A stretch of 64,000 nt of DNA, taken from the NCBI GenBank assembly GCA_025331565.1, contig JAFREQ010000041.1:1550001-1614000 (forward strand), given 5' to 3'. The position numbers were made by a program, and so were the translations under genes. Within the stretch, counting starts at the first letter, position 1. Each line of letters starts with the position of its first letter. This document shows positions 37,612 to 51,126 of this stretch, in pieces. Below the pieces are notes generated by a model, which worked only from the letters and a program-made list of their open reading frames with translations, made no database searches and had not been told where the DNA came from. Origin of the DNA: Holacanthus passer (lineage: Eukaryota > Chordata > Actinopteri > Pomacanthidae).

Positions 37612-38320
37612 CTACAAACTGAGAGTTGATAGACGATGTGTGCTGGACTGGTAGCTAATAGCTCAGGCGACCAAAGCTAGGGTTCCACTTCCTGACAAAG
37701 CACCCTTTATAAAGGATCTGTTGTTAGGTTGTAACTAATGGCTTTGTTAATGATAATTAGTTGTTAACTAATAATTTACTGAACAGGTGTAAGCTTTAGT
37801 AAGAATAACATTTGGGTTGCCAGATTGTGGAAAATCCTCCTACAGGACACCTGATTTGTCTTTCTGCATCTATAATTCATCAGGAAGAGTCCTCCAATTA
37901 ATCACATGACTTCTAAGCTTAATTTCTTAACTTATTACAATCAAACTGCTTGCTTGCATTATTATAGGAATCTTTTATTTTTATGATTTATGTATTTATT
38001 TGGGTGTTTATTAATGGCAAGTGGCAAGGCAGGAGAGAGAAACAGCACCAATAAAAGAGGGGAGGGAAACACAGATATGCTTAAGTCATTAACAGGAGGT
38101 AAAACGGAATAAATACATTTAGATTTTATTATTGCACTATGCACACAAGTAGGTGTGTGTATGGGAGCTGTATGTGGGATGGAGGGGGAAGTGATCAGAG
38201 AGAAGATAAAGAAAGGAACAAGAAAAGGAGCAATATATTAACATTAGTTGTAAGTATATCAGAGAGGAGAGAAGAAAAAAATGTCTTTGGTCAAGACCCG
38301 GGACATAGAGCTGTCAGGGC

Positions 38321-38620
38321 TTTATTTATTTATTTATCTATCAATTTCTAATTACTATCTAATACAAATTAATAACAATAATTGTAATTATCCTCATCAT
38401 CATTATCACTCACGTAAGATTATATAATATTCATTCATTCTTTCTTTCATTCAACAATAATGATCATCATCATCATCACAATCATTATCATCCTATTACT
38501 AATAAAAGATTGTAATTACACTGTAATAATAATATGATAATAATAAATATGATATGCAAAATGATAATGATAGTCATCATCATCCTAATAAGAACAATAA
38601 TAAATTGTTTAGTGACAATA
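38321..38620. repeat. AT-rich low-complexity region with ATC/ATA trinucleotides
   Basis: (TTTA)n at the left edge is followed by about 250 bases dominated by ATC, ATT, AAT and ATA units, including ATCATCATCATCATC near 38463. No element or gene is visible. Confidence 0.8.
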
Positions 38621-41323
38621 CTATTGGAGCTGTGGCTGTCTTAGATGGATTCACTAACAGGCAAAATTGAAAATAAAATTAAAATGCTCTTCTACTGGAG
38701 TGGCTGGGATGGATTATTCATTACACTGATTTTATTTTTAATAGCTGATTTGAATTGTAGCTTCTTTCCCCTCTGAACCATGTGCGTGATTTCTCTTAAA
38801 TGACTCATTACAGATTACTTACTTTTTCTGTTGGTTCATTAGAGAGTTAAAAACCTTTTGACCCTTGACTTGCAGCTAAGTAGTATTTGGAACTGGAAAT
38901 TTCATGTTTTATTATGTTTAATCAATGACTCTAAACATTCATATATAAGACTTGAAATTTATTCCACTTTACTAATGACTTATTGACACCAGAAAGTGAG
39001 GAACTCTTGACGTTTTATCGATGATTATTAATGACGAATGACTCAACTTTTTTCACAAACTGAAATAGTTCTTGAAGGATTATGATGGATCTAAGGTAAT
39101 ACATTAGTGTTAATAAACTGCTTTTTAAAGCCATTAGTCACAACTAATCAGCAGGTGATTCATCAGAGAGTGTTACCGATATCAGTTATACAAGTGAACA
39201 AGTGAAGAATAGAAGAAATAAAATACTCTGTGATGAATCCACATAGCGAATGCCGTCGCTCGACCTTGCTAAAGGATATGGTAATGAGCCGACCAGAGGA
39301 GAAAAGGCATGAAATGCATACTCTGAGACTCACAACAACCCTAAGAGTATAAACACACACTGCTCTTTAGCCCTTTCACACAGGGAGAATGAGATTAAAA
39401 TCATGTATCACTGAATGTGTTGCACAATTGGCAATGGGCTACAAACAGCTGGTTTGGGCGATGGCGGCTTGCTCTGCACAAAATGCCCCATTCTAACAGC
39501 TTGTGCATAGAGATACAAACGCCCACACACTGTGCACTCATGTACTCCCGTATCAGCACATGTTCATGCCCATTCAACATGCCCGAGTTAAATCTGCGTA
39601 AGCATTTGCGAGGGCAGGTGCGTTCTGATGAGGCTTCATGTGCTGTCTGGAGAAAGCCCTTGTAGAAGCCGAGCTAGGATTTATTGCTGAGTATGTTACC
39701 TTAAACGAATGGAGCTCTCCGCGCTTTCATCAGTGAGAAGTGAAATGAGAAGAGAAAAGCTGAAAAACCTGCAGAGGGGCTGAATAAATTAGTCCCTGCT
39801 TCTAAATGAGCGAGCGAGGCGAAGAGGAAGGAAGCATGATTTAGTGTCTTCTCCCCTCACCTCTTCGGGGTGGAGAAGCTGGTCAGAGCTATTACGCTCT
39901 CTATCATGCCGAGTCCCTTCGGACAAAGCGGGATGAGCTGCATGGAGCTCCACCACTCCTCTAACTGATCATCAAGGTGTCGCATTAGAGCTGCTCGTGT
40001 ATCACAACTGGATAGCAACAATACAATCAGTTATCATTATTGTACTACAAGCTTCAATGATCCTCTTCAATTATAGTCAGCCAGGGAGGGAGCAGCAGCT
40101 TCACATGCAGCCGAGGTGAGTTATTTGTTTACACACCACTGTAAATTTAAACTAACTCCTATATAATCACATAATCATGTCATGGAATGTTGATCATTTG
40201 TATTTTGCAGTGGAAGAATATGTTCCTCTCTTGTTTCCAGCTGTCAGAATGCAGGGCCTCGCTGTGGCCACATGCGGTTTTCTTGTAGTTAAGCTCTGCA
40301 TTTACTACGATGTGCAAATTACTTAGCAAAACATATATGCACATTACAAATCTCATTTCTTGCCTGTTGGCTCACGATTTCTTCAATGATCTCAACATTC
40401 ATATGTGGCATATTGTAAAGAAAAATTCTGAACGTAATTCAATGCAATTATGTAGAGTTCATTTGGAAAAAAAAAAGCAAATCTTAAAATGAATAAAATT
40501 TGATCAATATTCCCTTGGATGCACAATAAAAAACGTGATTTAGGAGATTTTTTTTTTTTTTTAAATCGATATCTTGTCAAAACAATGCCTGATTGATGTG
40601 GGCAGTGCAGAATAAGAGGAATGAAAAGGGAGATAAGTGCATATCTGCAGAGGAAGGAAAGAATGAAAAGCTCAGTTTGTTTGCAGCAGACTTGGTGTGA
40701 AGTGTAAAAAAGAGGACAATAGCATGCATCAGCTTTGATGGTGGTGAAACCCCTCCTGGCAGCCATGACACAGAATTTGAAATTCTTCAATTGCTTATAA
40801 CTACTGTGACGTGGTTATGTGAGAGGAGAAGGGAGTTTTAGGGGTAAGAGCTGTGGGTGGATTCAGTCCACTTTCTTTCCATACAGACAAAACAACGATT
40901 TTCTACATCAAAGACTGAAAAGATGTGGCGGATTGTTAATGATGACAGTGACGACATTGACGTCATTAGTGGCCAAGAATAAATTGACAGATGCTGAATA
41001 CGTTCCTTTAAAGGATAAGTGTTATTCTCTGTTTTCCTATTGTCGACAGATCTCATAAAAAGATCAAAACCAGCAATGTGTCAGTCTGTCTTTCAATACT
41101 TTCTGACGCTATAAGCTCCATTCACATTGGTTCCTGCTGAAAAACAGATCCAAATTTTCATTGTTTGAAAGGCTGAACAATTTCCTAAAACAGCCGGTCG
41201 GAGGAAATAGTTTATTTGTCGGGCACTATTTTCACTGGTGGATTAATCCACATCTGCTGCTATAATATACAGTGTGTGTGGTAATGAGGGAACATGTCAC
41301 CCAGTGCAACAGTGTGGCTTATT

Positions 41324-41378
<55 letters not shown>
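41324..41378 (+). repeat. (GATA)n microsatellite
   Basis: About 13.7 uninterrupted GATA units end in GATGGATGG. It is probably polymorphic in length. Confidence 0.97.
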
Positions 41379-43185
41379 GGATGGACTTTAGACAGATGGA
41401 TGTGATGTGCTTTTAATGTTAAAAACACTTTATCAGGCTTTGATACAAACACAGCACTTGTTGCTAGATAAACTCACTGTTGCTTTGGCCCTGCGAATGT
41501 GATTTCATCACAATAGAAGAAAATAAGAAAAGTGTTTTGAAATTATTTGAAAAAAAAAGACGCCAGATGCAATTTACTGAGATTATAATTTAATGAGATG
41601 AAAGATGACACACAGAGTTCATAGGCCGAAGCATCTATGAGCTAGAGATGTTTGCGCGCTTGTTGAGGTTTGAGGCAAAAGGTGTTGCTTTGCTTTTCCA
41701 CAGCCTGCCCTCCAGATGTGAGATAGTGAGTCAGTCATCTCTCAGCCCAGCCCTGACAGTTGATAAAGAGATCAGTCAGAGCCTCGGCTCAAACCAGGGT
41801 CCAGAAGATTCCCTTATGGCACACAGCTGCTTCTGAATACAGGGAAGGAGCTGAAGACTGGTTTTCTTTGTGTGATATATAGAAACCTAAACATGGCATG
41901 AAGTTTGAAAGGGCGGCCCAGCGATTTTGCTTTGACCTCATGCTTTTCAGCAAAAAGGAAGTTTGCCGTTATTTTGTCTTTTACCTTCCTGTCTTCAGCA
42001 CAAGTGTGGATGTGTTGTTGACATCTGCTGCTTGTGATCACCTCAGCCTTACATTTAAAGGATTATCTGATCAGTTTTATAATCTAACATAAAGCGTGAT
42101 GGACTGACAGCTGGAAGAAAACGCTTCCTTTTATAGCCGTCTGACAAACCAAACAAATCAACCACGGTTTATGTAGCAGCACCCACACAGCGCTGGGATC
42201 AGCTGAATATGTCAGAGTGTGTTTTTGTTAAATGAAGAATATGATATTATACCAGAGGTTGTCTGGGTGGGAGAATGTCCTTTTACCGAACATTTAAAAT
42301 TATATAAAATATTGCATATTAGTATTACACATTTGGTTGAAAAGTTGAATTTCAAATCATATTCTTAAATCAGCTTCCAAACCTATAGATCAAAAAATCA
42401 TATGCTTTAGTGACCATTTGTGGCATCACTGTGCTGATAAGTTTGCATCAGTGCTCTGGAAATTTTTGACCATAAAGTATTAAGCTAAAATAAAACAGTA
42501 TTTAAAAACTAACTAAACAGTTGGTTCTAAGATCATATATAAAGGTTTGTCTTATCTTACATAAAGATATTTTTTTTAAGCACATATCTGTGATGGATGC
42601 TGTGGTGTCAGGTCACATGACTTTCTCATAAATGTGGACGTGTTCCTTTGACAAATGTAAGGCAGGATGTGTGAACCAATGTTCATGATTCTGGCTTGAA
42701 TTCACTATAGTCAGTCATTCAATAGCAGCCTGAAGCTAAAAGACAAAACTGTACATGGGACAAATGAATAGATGGCCTCATAAAGTCAACAGTACTTCAT
42801 GGTCAAAGTCAATGCAACCCAGCCTGAGAACTTTTTGCCCCTAGTATGGGTCAACCTCAAAAAACTTGACATCCTCAACACATAGCTGATATCTACTAAC
42901 TTTATTTCCAAGCTGCAACATTATTGACCTGTAGGAAGTATCAAACATGCATTGCTTTCCTTCAATGAGAACTTTGAAGCTCTATCAAACCTCTGTCCAA
43001 GGCCAGAACCCCTGTTTCTTATTCTGGTAGTGAAATGTTCAAAACCTAATTTATTTAAGAGCATTGGTCGAAGGGTCATCAGTCCCCAGAACTTGTTCTA
43101 CATCAAACTTACTCAGTCTCTCAAAGACTCTCCTCAAACTCTTCAGATATTTTCCTGTCAGTCACTGCGCTTTCAAATCTCCTCA

Positions 43186-43295
43186 TTTTCATTCAAGAAG
43201 TGGTCTCATGCATTTAAATGTTCAGAGTCTTCTTACCAAGCTGGATCATGTTTTTATCTGATATCTTTGCTTCAACTGAATCGTTAACAAAATGC
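43186..43295 (+). pseudogene. Relic of a LINE apurinic-like endonuclease domain
   Basis: One frame from 43190 gives HSRSGLMHLNVQSLLTKLD, which resembles the start of non-LTR retrotransposon endonucleases (RGLHxxHLNxRSLLPKxDE). After a stop at 43259 and a shift of frame, the bases from 43257 read SDIFASTESLTK, which resembles the next family motif (ADIFxxSETWL). The first segment lies about where it should relative to the second, although the spacer is shortened. The frames are broken and no reverse transcriptase motif is seen downstream. It is an old, truncated, non-functional copy; a chance match is possible. Confidence 0.4.
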
Positions 43296-44292
43296 ACCAT
43301 CTGTTCATATGATTACACTACCTGGACCTGTATCTGATTTTGCCTCCTTCAGAATCTGTTTTTCAAGATGAATACGTCATAACAGGCCATTAAGACCTTT
43401 CATATTTTCTCAAACACAACCAGGAAAAGAAGCCTTTTCTTAAGTGGGCATCATTAGTGTATCTTTTGCTGTCTCCTGTATCCCAGAATGCATTGCATGG
43501 CAGTGAGCTGGAGTGCACAATAAGCTTAAGGTGAATCCTTTTCAGAGGAAGCACAAACTCTTGGCTCTTGAAAGTCTTGGTGTCCTTTCACCATCCGAAC
43601 CTTAACAATCTTACTCTTCACTTCTCTACCCCAATTATTATAATGGCACTGGATGTAAATCAGCACAATCATCCAGTATCAACATAATATTGACATAATT
43701 ATCCAACCCTGTACCACATAAAATATGAAAAGCTAAGAACAAATTTGAGAGACATCTTGAAGCTATGGCTAATTCTTTTGTGTTTCTTTTCTTTTGACTT
43801 TTTCTGTCCCAATGCATATTCTCATACCTCAGATCAGCGTATCTGCAGCACTCTTCTTTTTCCTAAATATAATTTCTGTATAGGAATGAGGTACTTCTAT
43901 ATCCTTTTTAAGTCAGGTAACGAGTAAACTGAATGACTGAATCAATAAAATCGAATGCAAACAATGAATTTTACGATGCTGTAATGTGGACTGATCATGT
44001 CTGATTGTTGACGGATGTCTGATCCCTATTTTCATAATATTTCATTAAAAAAATGCCACATTTTTAAAAGTTGGAGCAGACAAATAAAAATAGGAATCAA
44101 AGGTAGTTACATCCAATCTCATATATATTAATCTGCTCCATGGGTCTTCAGAATAAAAAGGTGTATGTTGATGATTAACATTTAGATCATAGTGTAAAGG
44201 CTACTCCTCTTACTTACACACATTGTAATCAATCAATGTTGAATAATTCTTTATATTATGCTCCCTTTAAAAAGTGAGAGTTAAATCTAATG

Positions 44293-44606
44293 CACAATTC
44301 ACAAATGAACCTTTTCACCTCCAGGTAATTCCTTCATTTATCAACAGGTTGTGGTTACATTTTTCCAGTCTTTTGTTGCTCCTGTCCCAACTTTATAATA
44401 AGTTGCTGGCATCAAAGTCAGAATAAACATTTACAAAAATCAATGAAGTTGATGAGATCAAACATTAAAAATATTGTATTTGTACTGTTTTCAATTCAAT
44501 AGCTGATTTAAAAAAAAAAAAAAAAAAAAGAATTAGCAAATTATCACATTCATTTTATGTATGTTTTACACAGTGTCCCAACCTTTCTGGAATCTGGGCT
44601 GCATGA
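44293..44606 (+). mobile_element. Family D dispersed repeat, copy 1
   Basis: The signature is CAGTCTTTTGTTGCTCCTGT, CCCAACTTTATAATAAG, TTTACAAAAATCAATGAAG and a terminal CAGTGTCCCAACCTTTCTGG. I recognise this as a widespread teleost DNA-transposon remnant. A 20-A run (44510-44529) has expanded inside it. A second copy lies inverted at 53290-53630. Confidence 0.65.
44510..44529. repeat. A20 homopolymer inside family D copy 1
   Basis: There are twenty consecutive A. The other copy of this family has no comparable run at the equivalent place, so this is slippage expansion within the element and not a retroposon tail. Confidence 0.9.
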
Positions 44607-45459
44607 CTTTTTACTGTCTGTTACAAAAGATGCTTTTCACAAAACTATAAAGAGTGAGACTTTAAATAGGCCATGATGCACTTTCTAGGAATAATTCAGA
44701 CAATTTCACTGACCAGACTATATAATATATAGTAACCAGTGTTTAAAGGTGGGTCGACGTCTTCAATATCCAATTGAAGTTAGTGGGAACACATCACACA
44801 TATTTGTTTCACATCACTGAAACAAACCAACAAACAAAGAAGAAAATCCTCACTCATATATCCTCATAGAGCCAATGTCTCCAATATAGGTCAATACTGC
44901 CAGCTACTAGTAGCTTGCATTTTGTTGGTTGCAAGTTTGTCAGCCAGCTGGTTTGCATTTGGGATGATTAAGGTGACGATCGAGCTGCCTACCACAGCAC
45001 CCATGTATATGTGAAGTAAATGTCGACCTTGTGGGATGCGTCTCTTCTGCTACCATCTTGCCGAGGTGTCTGAACCGTTCAAATAGGAGAAAATGCCAGA
45101 CCTTCGTGCAGCTCTTGGATGTTCTAACAAAAGAAATGCCAAAATCATTTTAGGTGACAAGTTGTTTTACAATATTTTAAAAATGCTACTAGTAGCGTGT
45201 TACCACCCAACGCTGCAAACCAAACCTCTTGAAAATCAGTAGAAAATTCAGCGAGTTATGATGATTTTAATTGTGGATAGACCTCTACATTCATTCTACA
45301 TTACTAACTAGTTAAATAGCTTTTTCATACCTCTGTCTTGCTCTTAATCTGTCATTACAACCAGCACGTGACAAGGCCTCGAATCATGTTTCTGTGAAAG
45401 TGTTCATGTTTCACCTAACTGTATTCCATCCACACTGCGCTTCTAATCAATAACTGTGC

Positions 45460-45960
45460 TGGGGGTTCGAGTCGCTGGTGCTAATCATAGCTCAGCAGAG
45501 CGTGGGGGTCTGTGCTGGAGCCGGGTTCACAACCTGCCAGAGACATGAGAGCTGCACCACTAATATCTCATTATCATGGATCTGCTGATTACTTTGCCGG
45601 TGTACCACCCTGCATCGGCCTTTTCCTCCTCATTTGAATACATTTAAATACGGCGGGCGAGGGATGAGGAAGACAAAGTGCTAATTTGATAGCCGAGGAG
45701 ACAGGTTAAAGATGTTCCTGTGAATCCTAGCGCTGTTTTTTACGACATTGGGCTCTCGCTTATTTCCTGGTTCAGTAAAAAAGGGATGAGGTGTGAAGTG
45801 TCACATATAGCCCAGGCTCCATCAGCCAGTGCGGTTTTAATCAGCGGTGTCACCTCGCCAATCAGCCCCCATGCAGACTTTTCCCGCCCTTACTGATGTT
45901 TGCAAATTATTCTGCAAATATTTCCCCCATGGCATAGCTTTGGTTCTTCAGAGGGGGAAT
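45460..45960. promoter_or_regulatory. Candidate conserved non-coding block
   Basis: Balanced-composition DNA carries CTCATTATCATGGATC, GTGCTAATTTGATAGCC, GGTTTTAATCAGCGG and TTTGCAAATTATTCTGCAAA (POU or C/EBP-like). No repeats and no long open frame are seen. Confidence 0.28.
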
Positions 45961-46158
45961 TGATTACTGATTACAGCTGACCCGTTTTGCGGATGTAAGC
46001 TTTTTTTGTGTGTGTTATTTTGCCTGTGATCTAATGTTCCTCTGTTTACATCGGCAGTGAAAAGATGGGCAACATGGCACAGATGGTGCTTTATGCAGGA
46101 TGATTCCTCAACAGACGTTATTTGAATGGTTATTCAATGTTAAATGCGATAAGTGCTT

Positions 46159-46169
46159 GGGGGGGGGGG
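46159..46169. repeat. G11 homopolymer
   Basis: Eleven consecutive G lie in an otherwise ordinary stretch. Such runs are prone to sequencing and assembly error, so its true length is uncertain. Confidence 0.85.
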
Positions 46170-47255
46170 AGCGTGATAGAGGCGGAGAAAGGCAGGAGTT
46201 TGTTTCTGCTACTTGTGCTTTGCATATTAATCAAGAAAAGAGAGCTACACGTTCACATAGGCGCAGTGGGTATGTACACACCCACACCCCCACACACGGA
46301 CTCACACAGGAGCTACATGCATGTGGAAAATGAAACGGTCAAGGGTGCTCTGATTGGTTTAGCGTCTTATTCCAAACGTGACAAGGGATCTGAGTGTTGT
46401 TCTTTGGCTGCAGAAGCAACAACATTAAGCTTTATTAAATCTGCCCACTTCCCTCGAGAATACCCAAATTAAATTGTATATACTGATACAGCACATGATG
46501 GAGTGGACCACCAGAAAGGAGCCATGTTATGCTGTAGGTCAGTGTGATCCAGGCTGCCTGTGTTTAATACAAGATGTTATAGTGACGTGCTGGTGGAGAT
46601 ACTGTCTTGTTTTGACCTTGGAGACCAGGCGTTTTCTCTTCATATGAAAAAGCACTGCAGAGGACATTCATTGTTTTAAATATGGCTCCACGTTTGATGC
46701 AATATTTATAGGTAGGTGTCAAGTACTGTGGCTGAACATTTGGCATAGCATTAATATATTCTTCACTAAAACAAACAGAGCCTTACACGCAGTTTGTTCA
46801 ATTTCTCTATGACTGACTAATCCATTTCTTAAATGTAAATGTACATAATATTTCTGTTTTTAGCAGCCTCAAATGAACATCATTTCCCATAAGCCCTAGA
46901 CCACTGTGGGTTAAACATCACTAACTCAGCATGAATGAAGTGGGTAAATGGAGCGGCCACAATGACAGAAGATTTTCAATGATTTATACCGCTGAGGTTA
47001 AAGGTCATTGGAGGAGAGCTTCAGTGGATAACAGGGAGTTTTTTATACCATTTTTTTTGTACACTAACAAATTCACTGTTGCTTAAGTTTGATAATGTCA
47101 AGAGCTTCTAAGAGTAAACACCGTTATTGCACTCATTGCTCAAATGTGTTAATGTTAACACGTTTAATTAATGTAAGCGTGGTAATTCTGGGTAACAATA
47201 AAAGTCTTATTTTCATAGTTTTGGTCATTATTATCAGTTATGATAACACTGTACT

Positions 47256-47400
47256 TAACCAAAGGAGAGATGTGGGAATGCAGCAACATTACTACAATGT
47301 CAACGCTGCAGAGGGAACATGAGCAGTCTGACTATCAGACTGGTTGTACGCAAGCCAACAGTTCTGACCATCTACACAACTTTACCAGTGTTTCACTAAC
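47256..47400 (+). mobile_element. Family C dispersed repeat, copy 1
   Basis: The core GAGCAGTCTGACTATCAGAC followed by TGGTTGTACGCAAGCCAACA recurs on the opposite strand at about 59810-59850. Chance open frames at both places share the peptide string HEQSD-QTGC-QANSS, which simply reflects the shared repeat. The family was found by comparing the window with itself. Confidence 0.6.
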
Positions 47401-47739
47401 AATCCCTCATTTACACACATACACAGGTTGGGACAGTGGGTAATTTCACAATTCACCCTTGCTTTCTCTTCCAAATAGCTTTGGCTAATCCGGGGTTTTG
47501 TTTAATGATGTCTTTAACTTGAAGAGAGCGATGCTGTTATTACTGATAGAAATGCAGGCCAAATCAGGAAAAGCATAAACTACAATTATCCATTGAGATA
47601 CAGTACTAGTAATGGCCACTGGCTGGTCCTAACAGAGCTCTGGCCCCAGTCGACCCATTGAAAAGGTCTTAACTGCTCTGTAGATACAAAGTCAATACTT
47701 TATTTTTTTTTTCCAAACGTCATTATGCCATCAAAGCTA

Positions 47740-48030
47740 CAAAAGCCAAAGCAAACCTTCTAATATGTGTCTTGGTGGTTCCTCTGAAAACAGTTGTTCC
47801 ATTGAGAAGAATTCCATTTAGGCTTAGAGACACAACTTGGGACTTGAGCACATTGATTGACAGGTCTATTGACAGCCTGCTCCAATCAGGATTCCTTTGA
47901 TCCACCCACCTGTGTTCCACCTCAGTGCCCAATAAGTAGACGAATGTAGCTCGGATGGCCAAACCTCACGCTTCAAATGCTGCTCTCACAAACCGGTGGG
48001 TGATGTTGATGCTGCGTCCACAGAATGGAA
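47740..48030 (-). mobile_element. Probable percomorph dispersed repeat
   Basis: The right part, CCAAACCTCACGCTTCAAAT to CACAAACCGGTGGGTGATGT, is the reverse complement of a repeat end I remember as CACCCATTGGTTTGTGGA plus TTTTGAAGCCTC. The left part contains TTGATTGACAGGTCTATTGA and CCAATCAGGATTCC, which also fit that family. There is only one copy here, so the call rests on recall. Confidence 0.4.
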
Positions 48031-49577
48031 GTGGAGGAAAGGTGTGTAAAATTAAGGTAAATAAAAGTGATAAGTATAAAGGTATACAAATTGAGTGAAC
48101 ACATCTGTAATGGTACAGTATAGTGGTCCTATGTCACGTTAACAGTCTACTGCTGGGGTTCACCTAACTCCCCCAGCTTACACAGGATGCATGACTATTT
48201 GCATGCCTATCATTATCCATTAACCCCGCTTCAAACAAAAGCAAATAGCACGGCTTATTATGAAACACGTTTTCACTGGTGTCTGTTCTAATTTCAAACT
48301 CACACTCAACCTGACATGAGAGGGATGTCCTTGCTAAGTCCTTTGGGACTTGCCTTTGATGATGGCTTCCATATAAATAAAACTTCAATGCTGAATTATT
48401 ATGGCAGATAAAACCCAATTGCCACACTCATACATAAAATGAATACTATAACCATTCAAAACAAAACAACACGGCCTTGTTGTTGACAGCGTCAGTTACA
48501 GAAGTTAATCAAAATGATCTCAGTAATGATTGACCGAGCTGCCCTGGGTAAAGATATTTTTTATTTCTATTTTTATTTGAATATTCTGTGAATGATGTGA
48601 TCCTCTAAAATGTCATAAATATTGCACCGATTCAAGAGAAGAGACAATGACTCTCAGTTTCCATCAATCCGCCAGTGTCTGTGTAGATGAATATACTGCA
48701 TACTTGTTTTATAAAGTTTGGGGAGTTAGTACTGAACAAAAATAAGAACCAATTTAAGTGCTGTGGCATAAATCACGGCTATGCTGATTTTCTTGTGTCT
48801 GATATCCGGCCCTTTTTAATGAAGCTTAGACAAAGGAGAATCATGGTGGGCAACTCGAAGATGTTGCATCCCGTCACAGATGTTAAAACACCAGAAAGCA
48901 TGCGGAATCGCAACAGGAGCCGCTAGCATTATCATAGCTGGCACTCATACTCGTGTCCCGACTGTGTCCCAAAAGATTCCATGTTGTGTGGGCAGGATGT
49001 TTCACTGGATGCCTCTTAGATGTTTCAAAAAGTGACAATCGCTTCTTGTTTAGATCAAGAGGCGCAACAGCGACTGATGAAATTACTTCGCTCTGAAAGC
49101 TGTGCTGCTATTCCCATCTCTGTTCAGTATGTATGATCTTTTTGAAGGAGATGGCAAATAAGCTAATAAATGGCCGCATTCAAAATGGATTGCATGCCTG
49201 TAGGTAAAATTGGCCCAATAAAAACTGTAGTATGTCCATGAACTCTCAGAGGACTTGCAGCACTTAGAGTTATGGGGTGAAGGTAAGTGACCACTGAGCC
49301 GGGGCCCAGATCTGAAACACTTGAGATACACACATAATTGTGCCATGGGAATTAACTACAGGATTCACAGTAATCACGGCTTGTTGCTGTTTTCTGCTGT
49401 TGTAATTTAAATTTAGATTTAAGCTGTAATTTAAACATGGTTTTTGGCCGCTTGGTTGCAGAAGCACAAGCTGGCAACACAATATCTGAAATGATATCAC
49501 CTTATATAATTTTGGAATGAGTATTGTTAAAAGCATTTGCAATTTATGTGGAGCAACATCATTGTTCATTTGGAGTT

Positions 49578-49805
49578 GTAACCAATATTTTTTAGCTCTG
49601 TTTTAGTCTCCACCGACTTCTGAAAAAATATCTGGCTGTCCACATGTTCACTAGCTAGTTGCTTACTTTGTATGTCTACTGTTTAGTGCTGAGCAGGTAG
49701 TAAATGAGTTTATTATGGGATTTTTTTCTGCCTGCTGCTGCAAAAGGGTTGGGTTCCAATGGCCAGCTCCAATTTGTAACCAGTTAGCAGTCGGCAAAAT
49801 ACTTA
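49578..49805 (-). mobile_element. Family A dispersed repeat, copy 2 (inverted fragment)
   Basis: On the plus strand it reads GTCTCCACCGACTTCTGA, then ATATCTGGCT, GTTCACTAGCTAGTTGC and GTTTAGTGCTGAGCAGGTAG. These are the reverse complement of the GGTGGAGAC, AGCCAGATAT, TAGCTGGTGAAC and CACCAAAC stretches of copy 1. It is truncated at both ends relative to copy 1. Confidence 0.6.
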
Positions 49806-51126
49806 GATTTACTAAGCTGAGAAATCTCTTGTTGAACTTTGTATGTTTGCATTAGCAAGGACCAGTGTACAAGACATTCAGGTAGCAGACTTGTAGTTTT
49901 TAGCAGAGACTGAAAACTAACCACTTTTGCTGGTTAGAATGGAACTTCTGGCTGTCGTTTGGTTAATGTGCTCTCTGCAAGCTGACGTCTACTGTTCTCG
50001 AAAGAATTTATCCGCTGTGATAAGCCCCCCAGATCTTGACACATCTCACCTTGTCATCCATTTAGTTGGTAGATATTGGACTACTACAACAGTTTAATTA
50101 TTTCCTAACAAGACTGAGAGACTCCAGTCATGGTAGTGGCTCTGTGAGACTGTGCTGAACCAAGGTTCATGTTTTTGTGGCACTGTATATGCAATTATGC
50201 AAGCGCACTAAAAAACTATACATGACACACCTATAGTCCTGTTGTCGTCACCTACATGGGAGCATCTCTGCCACCACTGCTATTTGTACATAGGGTATTT
50301 AAATCAGGTAATATGCATGCATTTGGTGCAAAACAGACCCCTTTCAATGCAAATGAGCCTTATTGCAAAAAAAGACCATTTTGCAGTAGCCATGTGCAGT
50401 TAGAGTAAAAAATGATTAGTGTCTTCAGGGAGTTGGTGGTAACTTATAATGGGTGTCACAATGGGGTCGCATCACCAAAGACATTTCACATTTATCATCC
50501 TTATTTTGCATGTGTCAATAACATAATTATTCACTCTTATGAAGTCTGTACTGATTGAAATGAAGCGATGCATAAGTTTAACCAGGAAGACTATTCTTAT
50601 GTTGCTCACTCTTTCTCATTCCCCCGTCTCTCTCTGTCTCTCTCTCTTCTCCTGCATCCTCATATCAGCTGATTAGGGGTGTTTACTCTTTTGCCACGAT
50701 CTCTATCAGCCAGTTTTTATCTTTGCTGTTCTCCTCTCTGTTGCTGTCAGCTGTCATTTCATTGTGTGTGTGTGTGTGTTGTAATTGCAATCAGATGGAA
50801 AACAAGGGCAAATTGCACTCAGCCACAAAACTTTATCAGCATGTGATGTGCAATTCATGGTGCTCATTTTATTTTGTTGCATTGTTTTTCTTTTTTTTTA
50901 ATTTCTGACAATAGCCTGTCAGAACTTCCTGTAAAGTCCAAACCATCCAAAAAACATGTTTTCACATTAGAAATAAACTGAACAGTGGTTCAGTTTGAAC
51001 TGGACAGAGACCACCTCTGTCGGATGGATCAAGGTCTGGGGAAGGTTTTACACGTGGAATTTTGCTTCAAAAATTGAAACTCAGAAAGTCCATACAAAAG
51101 GTAAGTGTGAAAGCAGCCTGTGACAT

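Larger units (their letters stand above)
35926..43185. other. Non-coding; microsatellites and AT-rich DNA
   Basis: It holds the GT, ATC/ATA and GATA repeats. GC-richer stretches at 39550-39970 and 41640-41830 show no exon. CTGACCTCTAGTGGCAGTTT at about 36152 resembles a phrase common in teleost repeats but is too short to call. Confidence 0.5.
43296..47255. other. Non-coding around family D copy 1 and the 45460 block
   Basis: No reverse transcriptase motif follows the LINE relic. DNA at 44740-45200 is unassigned. The G11 run lies at 46159. Frames of 77 and 116 codons at 46100-46472 are not protein-like. Confidence 0.45.

Noticed and set aside
45460..45490. GGGGGTTCGAGTCGC as a tRNA B box
   Set aside because: No A box or cloverleaf can be formed around it.
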